Origin: Aphelocoma coerulescens
Lineage: Eukaryota; Chordata; Aves; Passeriformes; Corvidae
Assembly: GCF_041296385.1 (NCBI RefSeq)
Contig: NC_091015.1
Location: 93,542,004-93,606,003 of the forward strand
Direction: 5' to 3'
DNA: 64,000 nt
Part shown: one piece after another, positions 45,301-60,300 of the stretch
How the letters are laid out: every line of letters begins with the position of its first letter
Numbering within the stretch: position 1 is the stretch's first letter
Translations under genes and position numbers: made by a program
Notes under the pieces: model-generated
What the model was told of the DNA's origin: nothing
The model's database searches: none
Seen by the model: the letters and a program-made list of their open reading frames with translations, nothing else

Positions 45301-48300
45301 ATCTAGCCAGACATAGCATCCCTGGATTCTCAGTGAACAGAGCTACAGTAATAACCTGTGAGTTCCTTCATTCATTCCTTCTTTCATTCTGCAAAGGTGG
45401 AAATCTGTCTACAGGAATACCACAGTAGAGCATAACTGCTCCATCAGGCACCACGTGAGAGCTTCTTATCACATCTGCCTAGGGAAAGATGCAGTGGAAC
45501 CAAATTATGTTTAATGAATGCCAAGAGAATACCAGAAGCTCTGGATCAAATGAGTTGTTTAAGCATGGGAACTAGATGCAGTCATGAAGTCTCTCACCTG
45601 AGTACCTGCTTTCAGGTTTAACTCCAGATTTGACACTTTTACAAAATAAAAAAACATCTCTCAACTCCTCTGAGCGTCAGCAAACATCTTACTTTATCAG
45701 ACATTATATGCCAGAAATGTTAGGAAACGTTTTGCTCTGTTTTAACAACAGAGTTGTATAAAATATTTTCAGGAAAGAAAAACAAAGCATTAACATCACC
45801 AACCAATCTCATGCCATTAAAAGAATTTTGGAGAGTAATTGATGATCTTCCCTGCCAATCATTCAGGGAACTTCTTATATGTTAAGTATTAATCATCAGA
45901 TTTTGGGCTGATGTGCACAGCTGATGAAAACCAAACAACTGGCAATTCACAACTAATATTAATAATGAAATAATATTTCTTTTAAAAGTCATTTGAAGAA
46001 AATTATTACTTATGAATACATGTTGTCCAAGAATTTCTCATTGAGACTGAAACAGTAAGCTGTACATCAGAGTATTAAAACTAGTTACTACTCTTAGGAA
46101 TTGAAAATCCTGTAAGCAACAGAAGAGATAAAGAAAAGGAAAAAAAGGAAAAAAACAACTAGAAAACATGAACTAAAGCCAGTTAGAAAAGAAACAGGTT
46201 TATTTTTTATATATGCATAAACACTTCCAATCATATATGTCCCTCATTAACATTCAAGGAACCATTCCTACATTTCAAACTATAGCTATTCCTTCTCTGA
46301 GATGAAGAATACAAAAAAGGAGCCTTAAAAAATGACTCAACACAAGAATAGCCTTATCAGTCAAGTTTGGAGTGCATCCTTTTAGAAGAAGAAATGAAGA
46401 TGTTTGTGAGAGAAACTGGAGAGCAAGGGAAATAGAATTAACATGGTATAAAGAGAGCTTATGCAAAGAGTACTTAATCTCCTGGGCAACAGGCTAGAAC
46501 AAAAGGTCTTTGTAGCTGTTTCACATAATCAGTGATGCTATTAAGGGGGCACGAGAATTACACAGCAAGGTGAACAGGACAAAGAGAAAAGGACTGAGGG
46601 TAATGAAAGTGGTATCTTAGAATCCAGATTTGAATGAGAACAGAGGAAAAAAGACATACTATTTTTGCTCCCCACATCCCATTCTTTCCTGGGAACAGCA
46701 GAACTTCTGTTTCAGTTAGGCTAAGACAAAATAGTTTCATGCTGCTCCTAGAAGGAAAGAAGTGGGCTGAAAATGCTATAAAGAGAAGCAAAATGCTAAA
46801 AATTAAGAGCCACCATAAACAAGTCTCATTTGAGGCAATGACCATAGGAAAGACACAACATGATTTATTTTTTGTCACTGGAACATTACAAAAACAGTGC
46901 AGGTCTTTACAGTAAACTAACCTTGCTTTTACTGTGTAGAGTTATCAAATGCATTGCATTGACAGATTTGGGCAAAATATTTAGTCAGAGGAGCACCTGA
47001 AATTGCATAAGCCAGGTAAGTTTTTGCCTGCCTCTTCTATGCTTCAAGGAATGACCTCATTCTGCTCTCTGCTACAGTGCCCCAGCAGAAACCCAGACAG
47101 GACAACACTTGACCATAACCTACAGAGGGACAGTTTAAAAGTGTGGAAACAATATGAGAACTTCTCAAGCTTCAGGTAATTCCATGTTAAAATAAGATAT
47201 GATCTTAGCTAAACTTGCATTTTTTTGGTTTCATTAGGAAATATCTGTTTTCAACAATTTATTTTTATCAGTGGTACAAGATTGGAAAAAAAAATATATT
47301 TATCTTGTTGGTAACAATTTAACTGAAAACCAGAAATTTACTTATGAAGATATTGAAAAATGCAGGAAAGAATGTGTTTTTTTCTACAATTTTGTAATTT
47401 TTAGGAAAATATGTGACTTATGGCACATATCCTTTAATGGGATGTAGAGAATTTCCTTAGCTTGTCAGGTAATTGATATCCATTTTCTGAACTACAGGAC
47501 TGCAAATTCTCTTGGGCTGATAAAATCACAGTGAAGACACTGCAAATGACAATTATACAAGCCAACACTGAATTCAGACTTTTTTGGTACCTAATAGTAG
47601 CTATTTATTTCTTAAAGTAGTTGATGCTTTCACTAAGCCATCAAAGGATTCAATAGCTATGGAGACTGTATGGAAGTTTCAATGTTAAAACAATATCAGT
47701 TCAGTTTTATAACTCTCCTTGAGTTGTTGGTCATTTTTTTGTTTTGGGGTTTTCTTTGTTTGTTTGTTTTTGAATACAGCAGAAAAATAGTAACAATGGT
47801 TTTCTTTTATTTATTCCATCTTATATCTTACATGACTGCTTTTGGACAAATTTTTTAAGTACTACCTTTCCTATGAAGAAATTCAATTGTGCCTGATTGA
47901 AAATATTGTGACAAGGCCTCCTAACCTCTACTGTTAGTTTGGCATGACTCAGGACAAAAGGACACAGTTTCTTGAGCACAACAGCATCAGAGAGTGAAGA
48001 CTTGGGAAGAATCTTAAATGTAGCCCCTAATAAATCCCTTACTTGAATACTACAAGAAGTATCTCATGTTCAGTAGAAATATACTTTCATCAATTCACCA
48101 GTTTGCATTTCAAAGAACCAACACTACCAATTCCATGTTAGCACCAATTCTGTTTGCTTAAATAAAGAGTGTAGTGAATTACCAGAGATATGTCTCTCAC
48201 TTAGTAAACCAAGAATTCTAGAGAGCCACTGCAGGCCTGTTCCAAGGAAATGTAATGATAAAGATTTGCTTTCATTTTAATGCCAATGAAGACCTTCTCC

Positions 48301-51300
48301 TCATCATACATTTCACCCTAAGATATTGTTTTCTTGATTAAATTTATAATTACCACTTTGTGTAAAGCTTATTATTAAAACACATCACTTTACTGACCCC
48401 AAGAAAATTAAAACATTAATAAATTATTTCAGCCTTGAAAAAAAAGTCTTATGATCTTGAAGATATTACTTAGGACTTGCAACTTGCTGGATGTTACTCA
48501 TCATCGAATATCTCCAAATCTACTTTTAAGTAGCAGGCTGTCTGCCCGCACAGAAATCAATGATATTACAGTACTGCAAAACCAGATTAATGGAATTGTG
48601 AATCAATAAAACCCAGTGACAGATTTAGTTCATCTCCCTGTCTTCATTAGATCACCATTTTAAAATCCTGTAGAACTTTTGGAAGAAAACAAAAAGGTTA
48701 GATAGAATTTTAGTAGGAAATAACATTTGCAGTACTGGAGTGTGTTTGATTTAAGCTACCTTTGTGATGACTACATACACTGGTGATTTTTAAACTTTGT
48801 TATTGCTGTTGCTGTTGCTGTTTTTTTAATTTGCAATGCTCTCCAATTTTCCAGAGAAGATGCAGGTACCTGTATAATACCTGGCCTTTCTGTCTTCCAT
48901 TTTTGCATCTATTAAAATAATCCACAGATCACTTGAAGCTAAATACCACTCACGTTGGTAACACCTGATTTTACACTTTTGCTTTTACAATTTAATATGC
49001 AGCCCAATGAAAGGATCATAAGACACTTAAAATTTTGGTAATGAAAATGATAAAGCATTTATCAGTGTCTTTTTCTCTGATGTTAGAAATACCAGAAATA
49101 CCAGTAAGTTGGAGGCCATTTTCCTTAGCTGAATACAGCTCCCTAGAGTTTGCTGATAATTCTGATATATTTTAGTGAGCTAAAAAATTGGTGTAAGTGA
49201 CATAAGGATAGAGAAAAATGAGCATCTGACTACATGTAAGATAAATGATAAATCTAGATTAATTTTCACGACTGAAGTCAAAACCAAAAAAAAGATTCAA
49301 AAATCATACTGCTGGCCAGGAGTAGTTGGATCCACCTCTGGCTTTTGGGATGTGGCAAAACATGAATTTCCCTGAATTAATTCCTTTACTTATCAAAATA
49401 CAACATGAGCTTGTAAAATAAAATTTTCCATGTGTCTTAATTTCATATTTTTAATAATGCCTGGAGTCAGACTCATCCATGTGCAGCATACTGCTGAATG
49501 CTTGGAAGAGTGTCCCTTGGTTTGTGTCTCCGTTTAGAAATCAGCTGGGAAACTGCTCCTGCAACACCTGAATGGAAGTCTATAAAACTTTATCCATGTT
49601 CTAAGTCTGCAGTATGGAAAGTCCATTTATAATGTACTAACAGTTCCTTCCAGATTTGAATTAATATGTGAGCAAATGCTACAGAACAAGACCAATCACT
49701 CAACTGTGGTTATAAAGAATAATCCTGAGAGTACTCTACAGGAGAAAGGACTCTGAGTTAAGAAAAACCATATGACAGGGAATATGAAGGGTTGGCTTTA
49801 GAAACGATTGCTATAAAAAAAATCTCAACTTTCCACTGTGTAAACAATCAACAGGAAAATTTAATTTTAGGAAGTATAATAAAACATCCTTTATTGGAAC
49901 AGTCTTTTGGTTTTCAGCCTTTCTAGAATATATGCAAATATAAATCACCTCATAATAGATAAATTCTGGTAAAAAGCATTATTCCAGAAATGTATTTTAA
50001 TATTCTAAAATTAATTTTATAAATATACACTTCATGATTATTAATGCTCTGTTTTCATGCTCAGTATAGCAGTATTATCATAGTGATATGTTAAATACAT
50101 TTATTTATCACAGTTCCAACTCTGCAACCCATTTTGTCCCACTCCAACGTCCAACTGTCACACTTGTTTTTAAATGCAAAGATAAAAACTAAAAGAAATG
50201 AAGAATTTATACTAATGTTTGGCATAACACCATTGACAGTGTTTAAAATCAGAAACAAGCCTAACTTTGAAAATCAGCTGAAATCCCCAGTCTTTTCTGT
50301 TCAGTTTAATTTCCATGAACTGACATCTGTAAACTAACAATTCCAAATTTTTTTTACTTATATTTCTTTCTTTTATTTTTTTTTACACTAATGAGCAAAT
50401 ATACATAGGAATGAATACACATTAAATAGGACTTACTTTGGCAATACCAGAATCTGTACAACAAAAATGCAGAAGAATATGAGGCAGGCACAAGTTACAT
50501 AATACTTGAATGCAGGCAGAGTAGTTGCTCGATACTGGAAGAAAATAAAAGCAAACATTAAAAACACAATTGCCAAAGCAGATGAAATATAACCCAGCTG
50601 AATTTCCAGCTTGAAGATGCACATAGGTATAGGCAGTTTTTAGCAACAGTACATATCCTGTTCTTCAGTGACTTCACATCCACTCACATAGGGCTAGGGA
50701 TTATCAGACATAGTATTAATCCTTTTGCATATTGAAGAACAGCCATGTCAAATGGTTTTGCCTTGTTCCCCCACTGAGCAGACTATCCCAAATTCATCAG
50801 AATATGTCTAATTAACAAAAAAAAATCCCCCTCCCCCCCAAAAAAAAAAAAATTAAAAAAAAAAAGAAACCCCACCAAAAAAATTTGAAGCATATGTTAA
50901 AATATTTTTAGGAATGGCCAACCATTCTTCACAGATTCCAAAATTCTTTGTGATTAATTCCTCAAACTGATTTTCAGTTATTGATAAATACTGAATGGGC
51001 TGAAACAATTATAAAAAATGTAACATTAATTTAGACAGGAAACTTCAGAGCACAAAAAGTAGCCGAGTGTAAGCTGTGCTAGAGAGCATAGCTAGCAACC
51101 ACACTGATATTTTATTTTATGTCTTTGTTAAAAGGCCTCATATGTCCACTGCTACTACTAAACACTTGATATTCTTAGGAGACAGTCAATTTGATCTGTT
51201 TTGTCATGAGAAAAATCTATTTATCTCTAATTAGTCTGTCTAGAGACATGAGAATTAAGCAATGAAATATTTATCGGAGTTGCTCTGCTATTTGAGATAG

Positions 51301-54300
51301 ATATATCTAGGTTGAAACCAATTAAATACTCAAAGGGAAATGATCTAAGTAGCTATTAAAGTTACTTACCCTATCCTAGTTTGGCTTTTTTTTTTTTAAG
51401 GATAAAAGTTCAAGATTTAATTACTAAAAAAAAATATAGCAAAGATTATTCACAAAGTGCTTGAGATGCAAACTTCAGAAAATGGAAAGTGCATGAGCTG
51501 TGCCTTCCAACTGCAAGCACACAGCTGTGTCTGCATGCTTAATGCCAAGCTCTGCCTATGAAGCCAGTGCACCAAACTTTACATGAATTTGTAGAAACTC
51601 ACTTTGGCAACACAACAGCTTTTTTCACTTTTGAATTGTATGACAAATTAAAAGCAATTCTTATCACTTATCTAACTAAATTATAAGGCACAAATATATC
51701 TTTGCTTGATGAGTACTTTTGCAGCAAGTTCTGCTCTTCCACCTGTCAAAATATGTTTGTGGCCCTGTTCAACAATTCTGAATCTTGAGCTGCAATTAAA
51801 ATTTCACAGAATTCCAATCCACTTTTAAATTTGTCTCACTGTTTCACACTTCTTGAGACATTTCCTAATGAAGGGAGGCAACTCACTCCTTAGGTTAAGC
51901 AATTATTTTGCTTTATTATCTTTCTGTACTTTCAGGTCCCACAGGGCCATAAAAGCTTCTTTTTAAATCAAATGCAGACTTCTTACTAAGTTCTTTAAAG
52001 TGAAAACTGGACTGGTGAGTCATTAAAAGGCGGCGAAGAAAGATATTAAAAAGCTGGATCCAAAAATAACAATTAGCTCTTTGCTGTTCCACAGCACTCT
52101 ACATCAAGATATTAGACTTCTACTGGGAGCATTGACTCAGCCAAATAACTTAGGTCCCAAATTTTCTCCCAAGTCATTCTCCAAAGTACACATATGACAT
52201 TTTTTTCTCAAGTTCTCTTTCGGAATTCATTGGTTTGTAACACCCACATTAAAATCTTAATGTGCTACCAGACACAGCTTTGATTCAGTCAGTGAACCCC
52301 CAAACACGAAGGATGAAACCACACCAGGTCTTGCTTCTTCTCTCTTATGAAGTCTTCAAAACAGGCTCAAGGAGCCTTGAAACCTTTTCCAGCCTAATGC
52401 ATTGCCAAGCAACACATACCTCTGTCAGCTGGCCATAACAACTATTCTGCTGAGCTGGGAAAGAATCTGAAAATCATTTCAGCTGCTTTGAACTGAAAGA
52501 CATCTACAAAAATAATTAAGTATGTATTTGACCACCACATGGGATGCAGAGGATACTTGCTGGACACTGTGAGCACAGTACAGGAATACTTCCTCTAGCC
52601 CCTTCTCAGTATAAATTCACTAATTTATACAGCCAGTTGTGGTCCAACCTTCCTCTTACTTCCCTGAAGGACAGCATAGCTGTTCAGCCATCAACTGCCC
52701 TATGCTCATGAGAAAGCAGAAAGAGGGAGCTTCCCAGTCTTCCTGCTGAAGCTGTGTCAGTATGAAGAAATACACTTGAGGTCCACAGGGCCAAAAAACA
52801 ATGCAAAGGCCTGACTTATTGAACTTACTGAAAAGAACTTACTTCTTTTTCCAGAGTCTTATTATAAAAAAGAAGTGATATCCTTTGAATGTCTTCAGAT
52901 TTAAGCCACTGCCTAGAAGAGAGAAGGAACATTATCACTGACACAGGAATAAAGTAGTCCTGTCCTTTTTTATGACTGAAATGCAGCAAAATAAGAAAAT
53001 CAGATGGGATAAAGCAAGTTCGTGTGTATTGCAGTGTATATAGTGAATTTCACTGACAGTAAAAGTGGAGACTCCAAATCCCCTCTCCTTTTTGACTCTT
53101 ACTGCTAAAGTACACTTAAAAAAAACCTCAGATGAACAATTGTTTTTCTGTTGATCATTCCTAAGGAGAACCGAGGGAGAGATTTATATGATGTAATTCT
53201 AACAGTGATATTCCGCTCATGTCCAAAATACTGTAGTATATCCAGCAGACAGAAGTGAACCTGAGACAAAACCAGTCCTTCAACAAGGTACCTTTAGGAA
53301 GGGCACTGTTACAATATGCAGGAGTGGTGGGTAGGTAAGTTAAACTTCACAAACTTCCTATTGCAAACAAAAATGTAACAAACATTATTAAAAGCAGTGG
53401 AGGGATTTTGTCTTTGAACTGTATGGGGCTCTTGACCACAGCCCTGTACTACAGAGGTATATTTTGATCTTTTTGCTGATTATAAAACCTTCTTCCCTGC
53501 TATGAAAAATAGCATAAATATTTGCATTGAAATGACAAATCTATTTCAAACTAAGTGAATCTTGACAAAAGCTTGACATAGCTTTTACAAAATGAGATGT
53601 CCTAAAATGAACGACTACATTTATTTTAATGGACACTCTTTAATGGAAATAATAATAATAAATAATATCTTTAATGGAAAAGATATAGAATATTTAAATG
53701 TCAAGAGAGTTTGGCTGCTTTTACCTCAAGGGCACAGCACAAATTTGAAAACAAAATATTAATTAAGCAGACTAGTTCTATGGACATGCAGTATTTGAGC
53801 TTGAACAATAGTAGTGGGGCCTGAGATATTTTTTCCAACATTTCCAGCAATAACTTTAAATTAGGCTCTAAACTAGTAGTGTAACTAATGCCTTCTAAAT
53901 AAAAGGGAATGTCTCAACTGACAGCCTGTAATGCAAATAAGTAGCAGCAGTGAACCACAGTGGAACATATCCTAAATTAAAGTCCTGGAGAACAAGAGTA
54001 GACAGAGTGGAGTATAAGCTATTAGCTTTAATTTGTGAAATAGAAAATATTTGTTTCCTTGCCTGGGAGATTGTCCCTCTTCCTGTGCAATCAGCTGCAT
54101 TAAAAAAGGGTCTGTAAACATAGTCAGTTCTCGGAATGCTTAATTCAGAAATATATTTCCCAGTTTGCTCTGCAATGGGTCCCATCTATGTCTGATCATA
54201 GTTAGGATTCTGAGGAGAAAGGGAACTGGAAGGCTAGTGTACATATAGCACAATTTGTTTGGGTTCAGCTGTAATCTAGTGGAGAAAACATTCAGTTTGC

Positions 54301-57300
54301 AGAACATTTTTGGTAAACTGTGAAAATGAAAATGCAAGTCTTTTTCCATTTAGTTACAAAAATTAAACAAGAAGTAACCCTTTTCCCCAAATAGGTAACT
54401 AATTTCCTGTTTTTCTAATGGCATCTGACAGGCAAATTGATTTAATTACCATCAGCACACTGCTAAAAAGTTCTGTCTGCAGATCCACTCCCAAGGGCCT
54501 AACTTGGTTGCACACTTGATGGCATGTGAAGTCAATAGTGCCATTTCAAGCACGTGCTGCCTCATACTCCGCATTACAAGCTCACGTTTTCAGAAGCTCT
54601 CACTTCTTCTTTAAAATTCAGAAAAAAACTATGCTGGTTTTAGGTAGCAGGTGCTGAGAGGTCTGAGATGAGGGAAAGAGTACAACACAAAAAAATGGAA
54701 GTGGAGACTGAGTACAGAAGAGGGAGCACAAAGTCACATACCTTTGGCAGAGACATAAGGGCTAAAAATTTCTACCTTCAGCCTCACCCCCCGATGAGTC
54801 TGAGAATTGCCAAAGTATTTGCAAGTATCTGAGGACATGTCTCCTGGGAAGCTAGGTACCAGTTTGGCTTAAATTCTTTTGCAATTCCAGGAACAACTGA
54901 GACAGACATCTGAATTCTGCCTGTATCCACAGAGGTGTGTGGTTTCATAGGGCTTGTACTGATTGCCAATGGACAGCGAGGAATTATGCACAGAACACAG
55001 CAGCCGCCGTGACTTAAAGGAAAAAAGAGCAAAGGGAGTGTGTCCTTTCAACATAGCAACCTGCTCACCAAAGACCAACTGGCTTTACTTTAGCCCCCTC
55101 TGTAGGTACATATTTAGCTAGCAGATTGCCATCCCTCCATCTCATGCCCTACACCAAGGCTTGGGATGCATAGCTAGGGCTGCTCATCCCCAGCCTGTGC
55201 AGGACAAGCCCTTTGAGCCAGCAGTGCTTTGTTCAAGATACAGGGAAAAGAAACACATGGGAAAGTGTGATGTTACACCCTACTGGCTAAGGCAGAAAAG
55301 CTCTTTATTCCACACTCACTCTCACAATAATGTTTTTCAACTTTTCTTCATTCAGTCACAGACCTATTTGCCATACAATCCAAACTTTGCACTTAAAAAC
55401 ATTTAGAAATGCCAGTTTTCCCATAGATTTTCTTAGAAGTTTGCTCCTTGATTCACAAAAGCAAAAGGTTTAGTTTCATAACCACTCATTTGCTCTAGCT
55501 GACAATGTTATTTTCATTTTACAGATGAAGAGCTGAGGCACAAAAATGTGCACAACAATAAAGAAAACAAAAATGTGATTAGTTTTGTGTCCTAAATATA
55601 GGAAATATTTTATTTAATTGTTCTGGGTGTTTAGCCTTCACAGAGTTAAAATATTATTGAATTACCTGAATGTTTGAGGAATCAGCACTTTTGACAACTT
55701 ATTCCTGAGAATTAATCAGTTGACTCATAGCTTTTAAGAGATTCATTCAGCTAATCAATACAGAGCTAGGTAGAGAATCTAGTTTAGGAAGGTGACATTC
55801 TGCCTTTCTGATACATAAGATAATTCATCTTTCTGCAATTTCCCATGTAATTCACAAAATGCACTGAAACTTTTTCAAAAACCTTTTTTATCCCTACGTT
55901 TCTCTGAATTCTAGGTAATAATTAGATAAGACGGGGTTTCTGTGGGATAAAACAACCTACAGTATGGTCACACCAGTATTTTAATGCGCTTATACAGATG
56001 CTTTAATTTTGACATCAAAACATCATTTTTAAAATCCATTTATCAGAGCAAGGGTACCTAAAGACACATAAAAACTGACAAAAACTGACTTTATATATCT
56101 GTTTTAGTGAAGTCCAGTATAATCAAAAGTCTTTGCCTATCACATGACCTACCCTATTTCACTGTATTCTTTCTATGACCTGTAACTATCAACACTTTTC
56201 TAAAATTACTGAAAAACATTTTCCTAAATCCCGGTAGCATTTAATAGGACTAAAAGGTGAACAAAACCCAAAATGTGACATATGAACATTAAATAATTAG
56301 GTGTAATACTCAGGTAATTAAGATTCTGAGTAACAGAAGCAGCGGGGGAAACATGTAATTAATCACAATTATTGTCCACATTTTTGAAGGGCAATTCCCT
56401 TGTTTCATCAGAGAAATATAAGAAGCTTCAACACTTATTTTGGACTGGTATTGATTTCTTTCTCAGCCTTATCTATTCACAGATAAGGAAACAGAAAACA
56501 TAATACTGCCTCCAGCTCTTCCTAGGACACAGAAAAAAAAAATACATGGCAGGTTGTCTCACCCAGCAATTCCAACATGCTATCAAGATTAGCCTTCTCT
56601 AAGAAATCAACCAACTAACTGAGAGACATTAAACTACGGTTTTAGGGAAAGTTTCTAATTCTGAGGAATTGTTTCTGCAACAATTGGGAAGCATCAATTT
56701 TCACATAATTCTGACTCCTGAGCCAGTGATTTCTTGTGTCTTACTTCTCTGCCCTCAGGTAAGATAAATCTGTAGTGCTACAGCCTTGATTCTACAGACA
56801 CAAACAGTTACAGAGCAAACTCCCTTTGCCAGAAGATCAAGACTAGTCAATACCTCTGTCACACCATGATTCACAGGCACTGTCTTATATAGTAGGAAAT
56901 GTTACTTTACAGCCTATCTTCAAAATGTGCAGGGCCAGTATTAGTGACACCTTTACTGGTTTCAGACTTGGTGTGCCTGTGGCAGCAAAAAATACTAAAC
57001 AGTGCCCTCTGTTGCAGATTTATGTCAAAGTTGGCATGGTCAGAGAGAACAAAGGATAGAGGATAAAGCCCTACTTTTGGGCATTGATTCCATCAATGGC
57101 TTGGATCATTCTCTCATTCAGCTCCTCCTCAAACCTTCTTTTCTGGGATTTTGTTCTGAAACGAAAAATGTGGGAAGTTACTTCAAAAACAACAGCTGTC
57201 ATAAACTTGTGAGTTTATCACAGATTTTTAACATTTATACTGCAATAGCAACTATAGGCATCAGGCACAATGACCCTTGTAATAAGCTCCTAAAAACTAT

Positions 57301-60300
57301 CGTAAGCTACAGTCTCACACACAAAAACACTCACAAATCTAGAGCTTAGCTCTTAGGGAGCACTTAAATAAAACACAAGAAAATATTTCATAAAAAACCA
57401 AGAAAGCTCAAGAAATTGTGGTCTAAGGGAAGTCTTCCACACTGTTATGAATTCATGAAAAAGAATGGGAATATGCTCAAATTCAGAAAGCATTCCTGTT
57501 TCTTGCAGTTATTTTTTAAAAACCTTGTCAAAATTGTATGATGAGCACAATGTATTAGTGCACTGGTCATAACAGGTATTCTCTACCAAAATCGTGCTAA
57601 CTCTTCTTTTCTTGGAAATACTTTATTATTTTTAGTAAGACAACTGAGCATTGTCTGAAATTAGTTTCAGGCATACATCATGTTTCTCTATTTATGAGCC
57701 TTGTAACTCATCTGCAATAAAAAAAAGCTTCTTTACTTTTGACTGGACTCAGCATGAATCCAAGAGAGGATCATCAGAATGGGATTATCGTTGCTAACAT
57801 AAATTGCTGCAAACATTATCAATCCTTTCAGTAGTTGTGCTTTCCTTCAAAATGACTTATCTCCAATATTGACAGATGATGTCTTTATGTGAAAACTTAA
57901 ATCCAATGTTAAATTAAAAGCAATGTTTTCTAAGAAGTCATCAGTCAGGTCTGAAATTTGACTCTTTGCTCACCAAGATATTCTTAACCTACAAATTGAA
58001 CCCTGTCCAAGGTAACATGGATTTTCCTCAACATCAAGATTTTGGGTTATTTCCCCAAAACTGATAAGCTGTTGCAGGTTTCAAATTAATACAGAAATTG
58101 TATTAGTGTACTTAAAGGAACTTTTAAAACCTCAACTGATTTCATGCCTACTCAATGCTATTGAATTTAGGTAAAAAAGTGCTTATAACTTGTTTTTCAC
58201 AGAAATCAATCACAGAAACAATCTACCTAGACACATGAGGAGACATTGTCCAACCCCAGTCAATCCTCTTGGCAGATCCTCAACAATGTAAGACTGTTGT
58301 GTAATGCATAAGAGCTGACACTTCCACAAACAGAAGCCTACAGTCAGGCTTCAAACCCGACATTTTCATATTCTAATAAAATACTGGTTTTCAAAGTGCT
58401 TATGATCATTTCAGCTCTCTCATGTGAAAATGATTAACTAGCTTATCTAGAATCCTAGTTACATGTCTGTCTCACTATGGACATTAGACGCCAGCAACGG
58501 AAGAAATTCCTTCCATAATATGGTATCAAGACACATTTTTGTACCTTCTGAATCTATTCTGGAGTGGAGTTTAGAAACACAAAAGCAAGACCACTTCACA
58601 ATCTTCAAGAACTGCATTATTTCCAAATTCCACAGTCCAATGATCTTTCACTGCCTGACAGAAATTCTTTGGACATACTGTCCAAATGTAAATGTGCAGT
58701 TTTAGAATTAGACTCTTTTTATTAATAGCACACATGTTCATTCAAAACTTGTCCATCTTCTGGAACTTAGCAATATTTTAGGTAATTGCATAGTAACCAG
58801 AGACAATAAAAATACAAATTTTTAAGAGGTTCATTCAAATGACTTTACAGTATTTATGATATCACTATCTGGCCCTAGTCATTGAGGTACCAAGCAGGAG
58901 CATGAAAATTTAAAGCTACTGTGATCTTGTAAACATTTTGTGCAGCAGGAGCACTATAAAAGACCACAAAACACCTTTTGAATATCTATTACTGCAAACA
59001 TATAAAAGACTTTAAAATAATAAACACAACAACAAAATAAACTTTAAAATAATAAACACAGCAACACAAATACAAAGCAATTAAATATACAAAATGTCTC
59101 TTTTGGTACACATTATTATCTGTTGTAAGAAAAATTACCAGCCCTTTCCATCTTCCCTTTTCTTACCCCTCTCTGGGATTCCTCCCGATTTTCCTTATAT
59201 AATTTTCTTCCCACTGGTAGAGTACATGGTTTGTAGTAGGTCACAAACATACCAATTCAGAATAAAGCTATTTGTTATCAGGAAGTGAATTTTCAATTCA
59301 TAAGCAACATGTCTGCCAAATCTGTTTCCATAGCCCTTCTTTATGTATCAGCACTTACATAAAAAAAAAACAGTCTGCATGAGAAATGGCCCTCACTATT
59401 TGACAGCATACCAATGTATATTTATTTACATGGACTTTCTATGAATAACTGATTTTTTTAAGATTGATTTACCTCTCTCTGCAACGCTGAAAATGATATT
59501 GCCCCATGGGAACATCCTAAAAAACAAACAAACAAACAAAAAGACCCCTATTAATTACAATAGACCTTAGTAATATTAAGTAGCTTTTAAAATAGTGTTG
59601 AAAACAGGGTCAAGTAAGGAGAAAAGTTTCCAGTGTAAATACTTTTAGCATTCAATTAAATCTGTCTAAAAGAAAAATTCAGCCAAAAGTGGAAGATGAA
59701 GTGACCTGGAATAAAACTCATCTGTCAGTATAAACACAGGATAAACTAATACAACAATCTGAATCCAAGAGTGTTTTGCTTTACAACAAAGACTTCAATG
59801 CCACCACTGTTTGGATGTAGCCCAAACTCTTGCCATCTTCAGCAAAAACCAGTCTTAAGTGTTTTTGAAAAAAAGAGACCTGAGTGGCCAAATACAGACA
59901 ATGGTCATTGTTTTCTCATTAATAGCAACAGCAGCCATCACAGCCACATTTATTTTGTGATTAATAGTGATGACTGGGTACTTCCTGTAATGAACCTGTC
60001 ACAGTCCACATTCTGATGCACTATGTTTATTGAACAAGAATATGTCCCATCTATACAGGAACAAAACTGAATGCTAATGTTCTATCAGAATTCACCTCTA
60101 TGCATTCACTTTTTAGAAGCAGAAGATAATGGAATGTACAAGACATAGACTGACAGCATCTTACTGACAGCAGTAAAACAGTGTTGGTAAAATTAAAAAG
60201 AAATTTGTTCAGTGTAAAAGATGCAACATTGCACTACAGTACTCTAAAACTCAGGCCTCCAACCACAGTTAGTGACTTGTAGGTGCACCTTCAAAAGGTG

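Noticed and set aside
52843..52912. NKT sequon in the pre-TM7 exon
   Set aside because: It lies on the cytosolic side of the membrane, so glycosylation is not expected.
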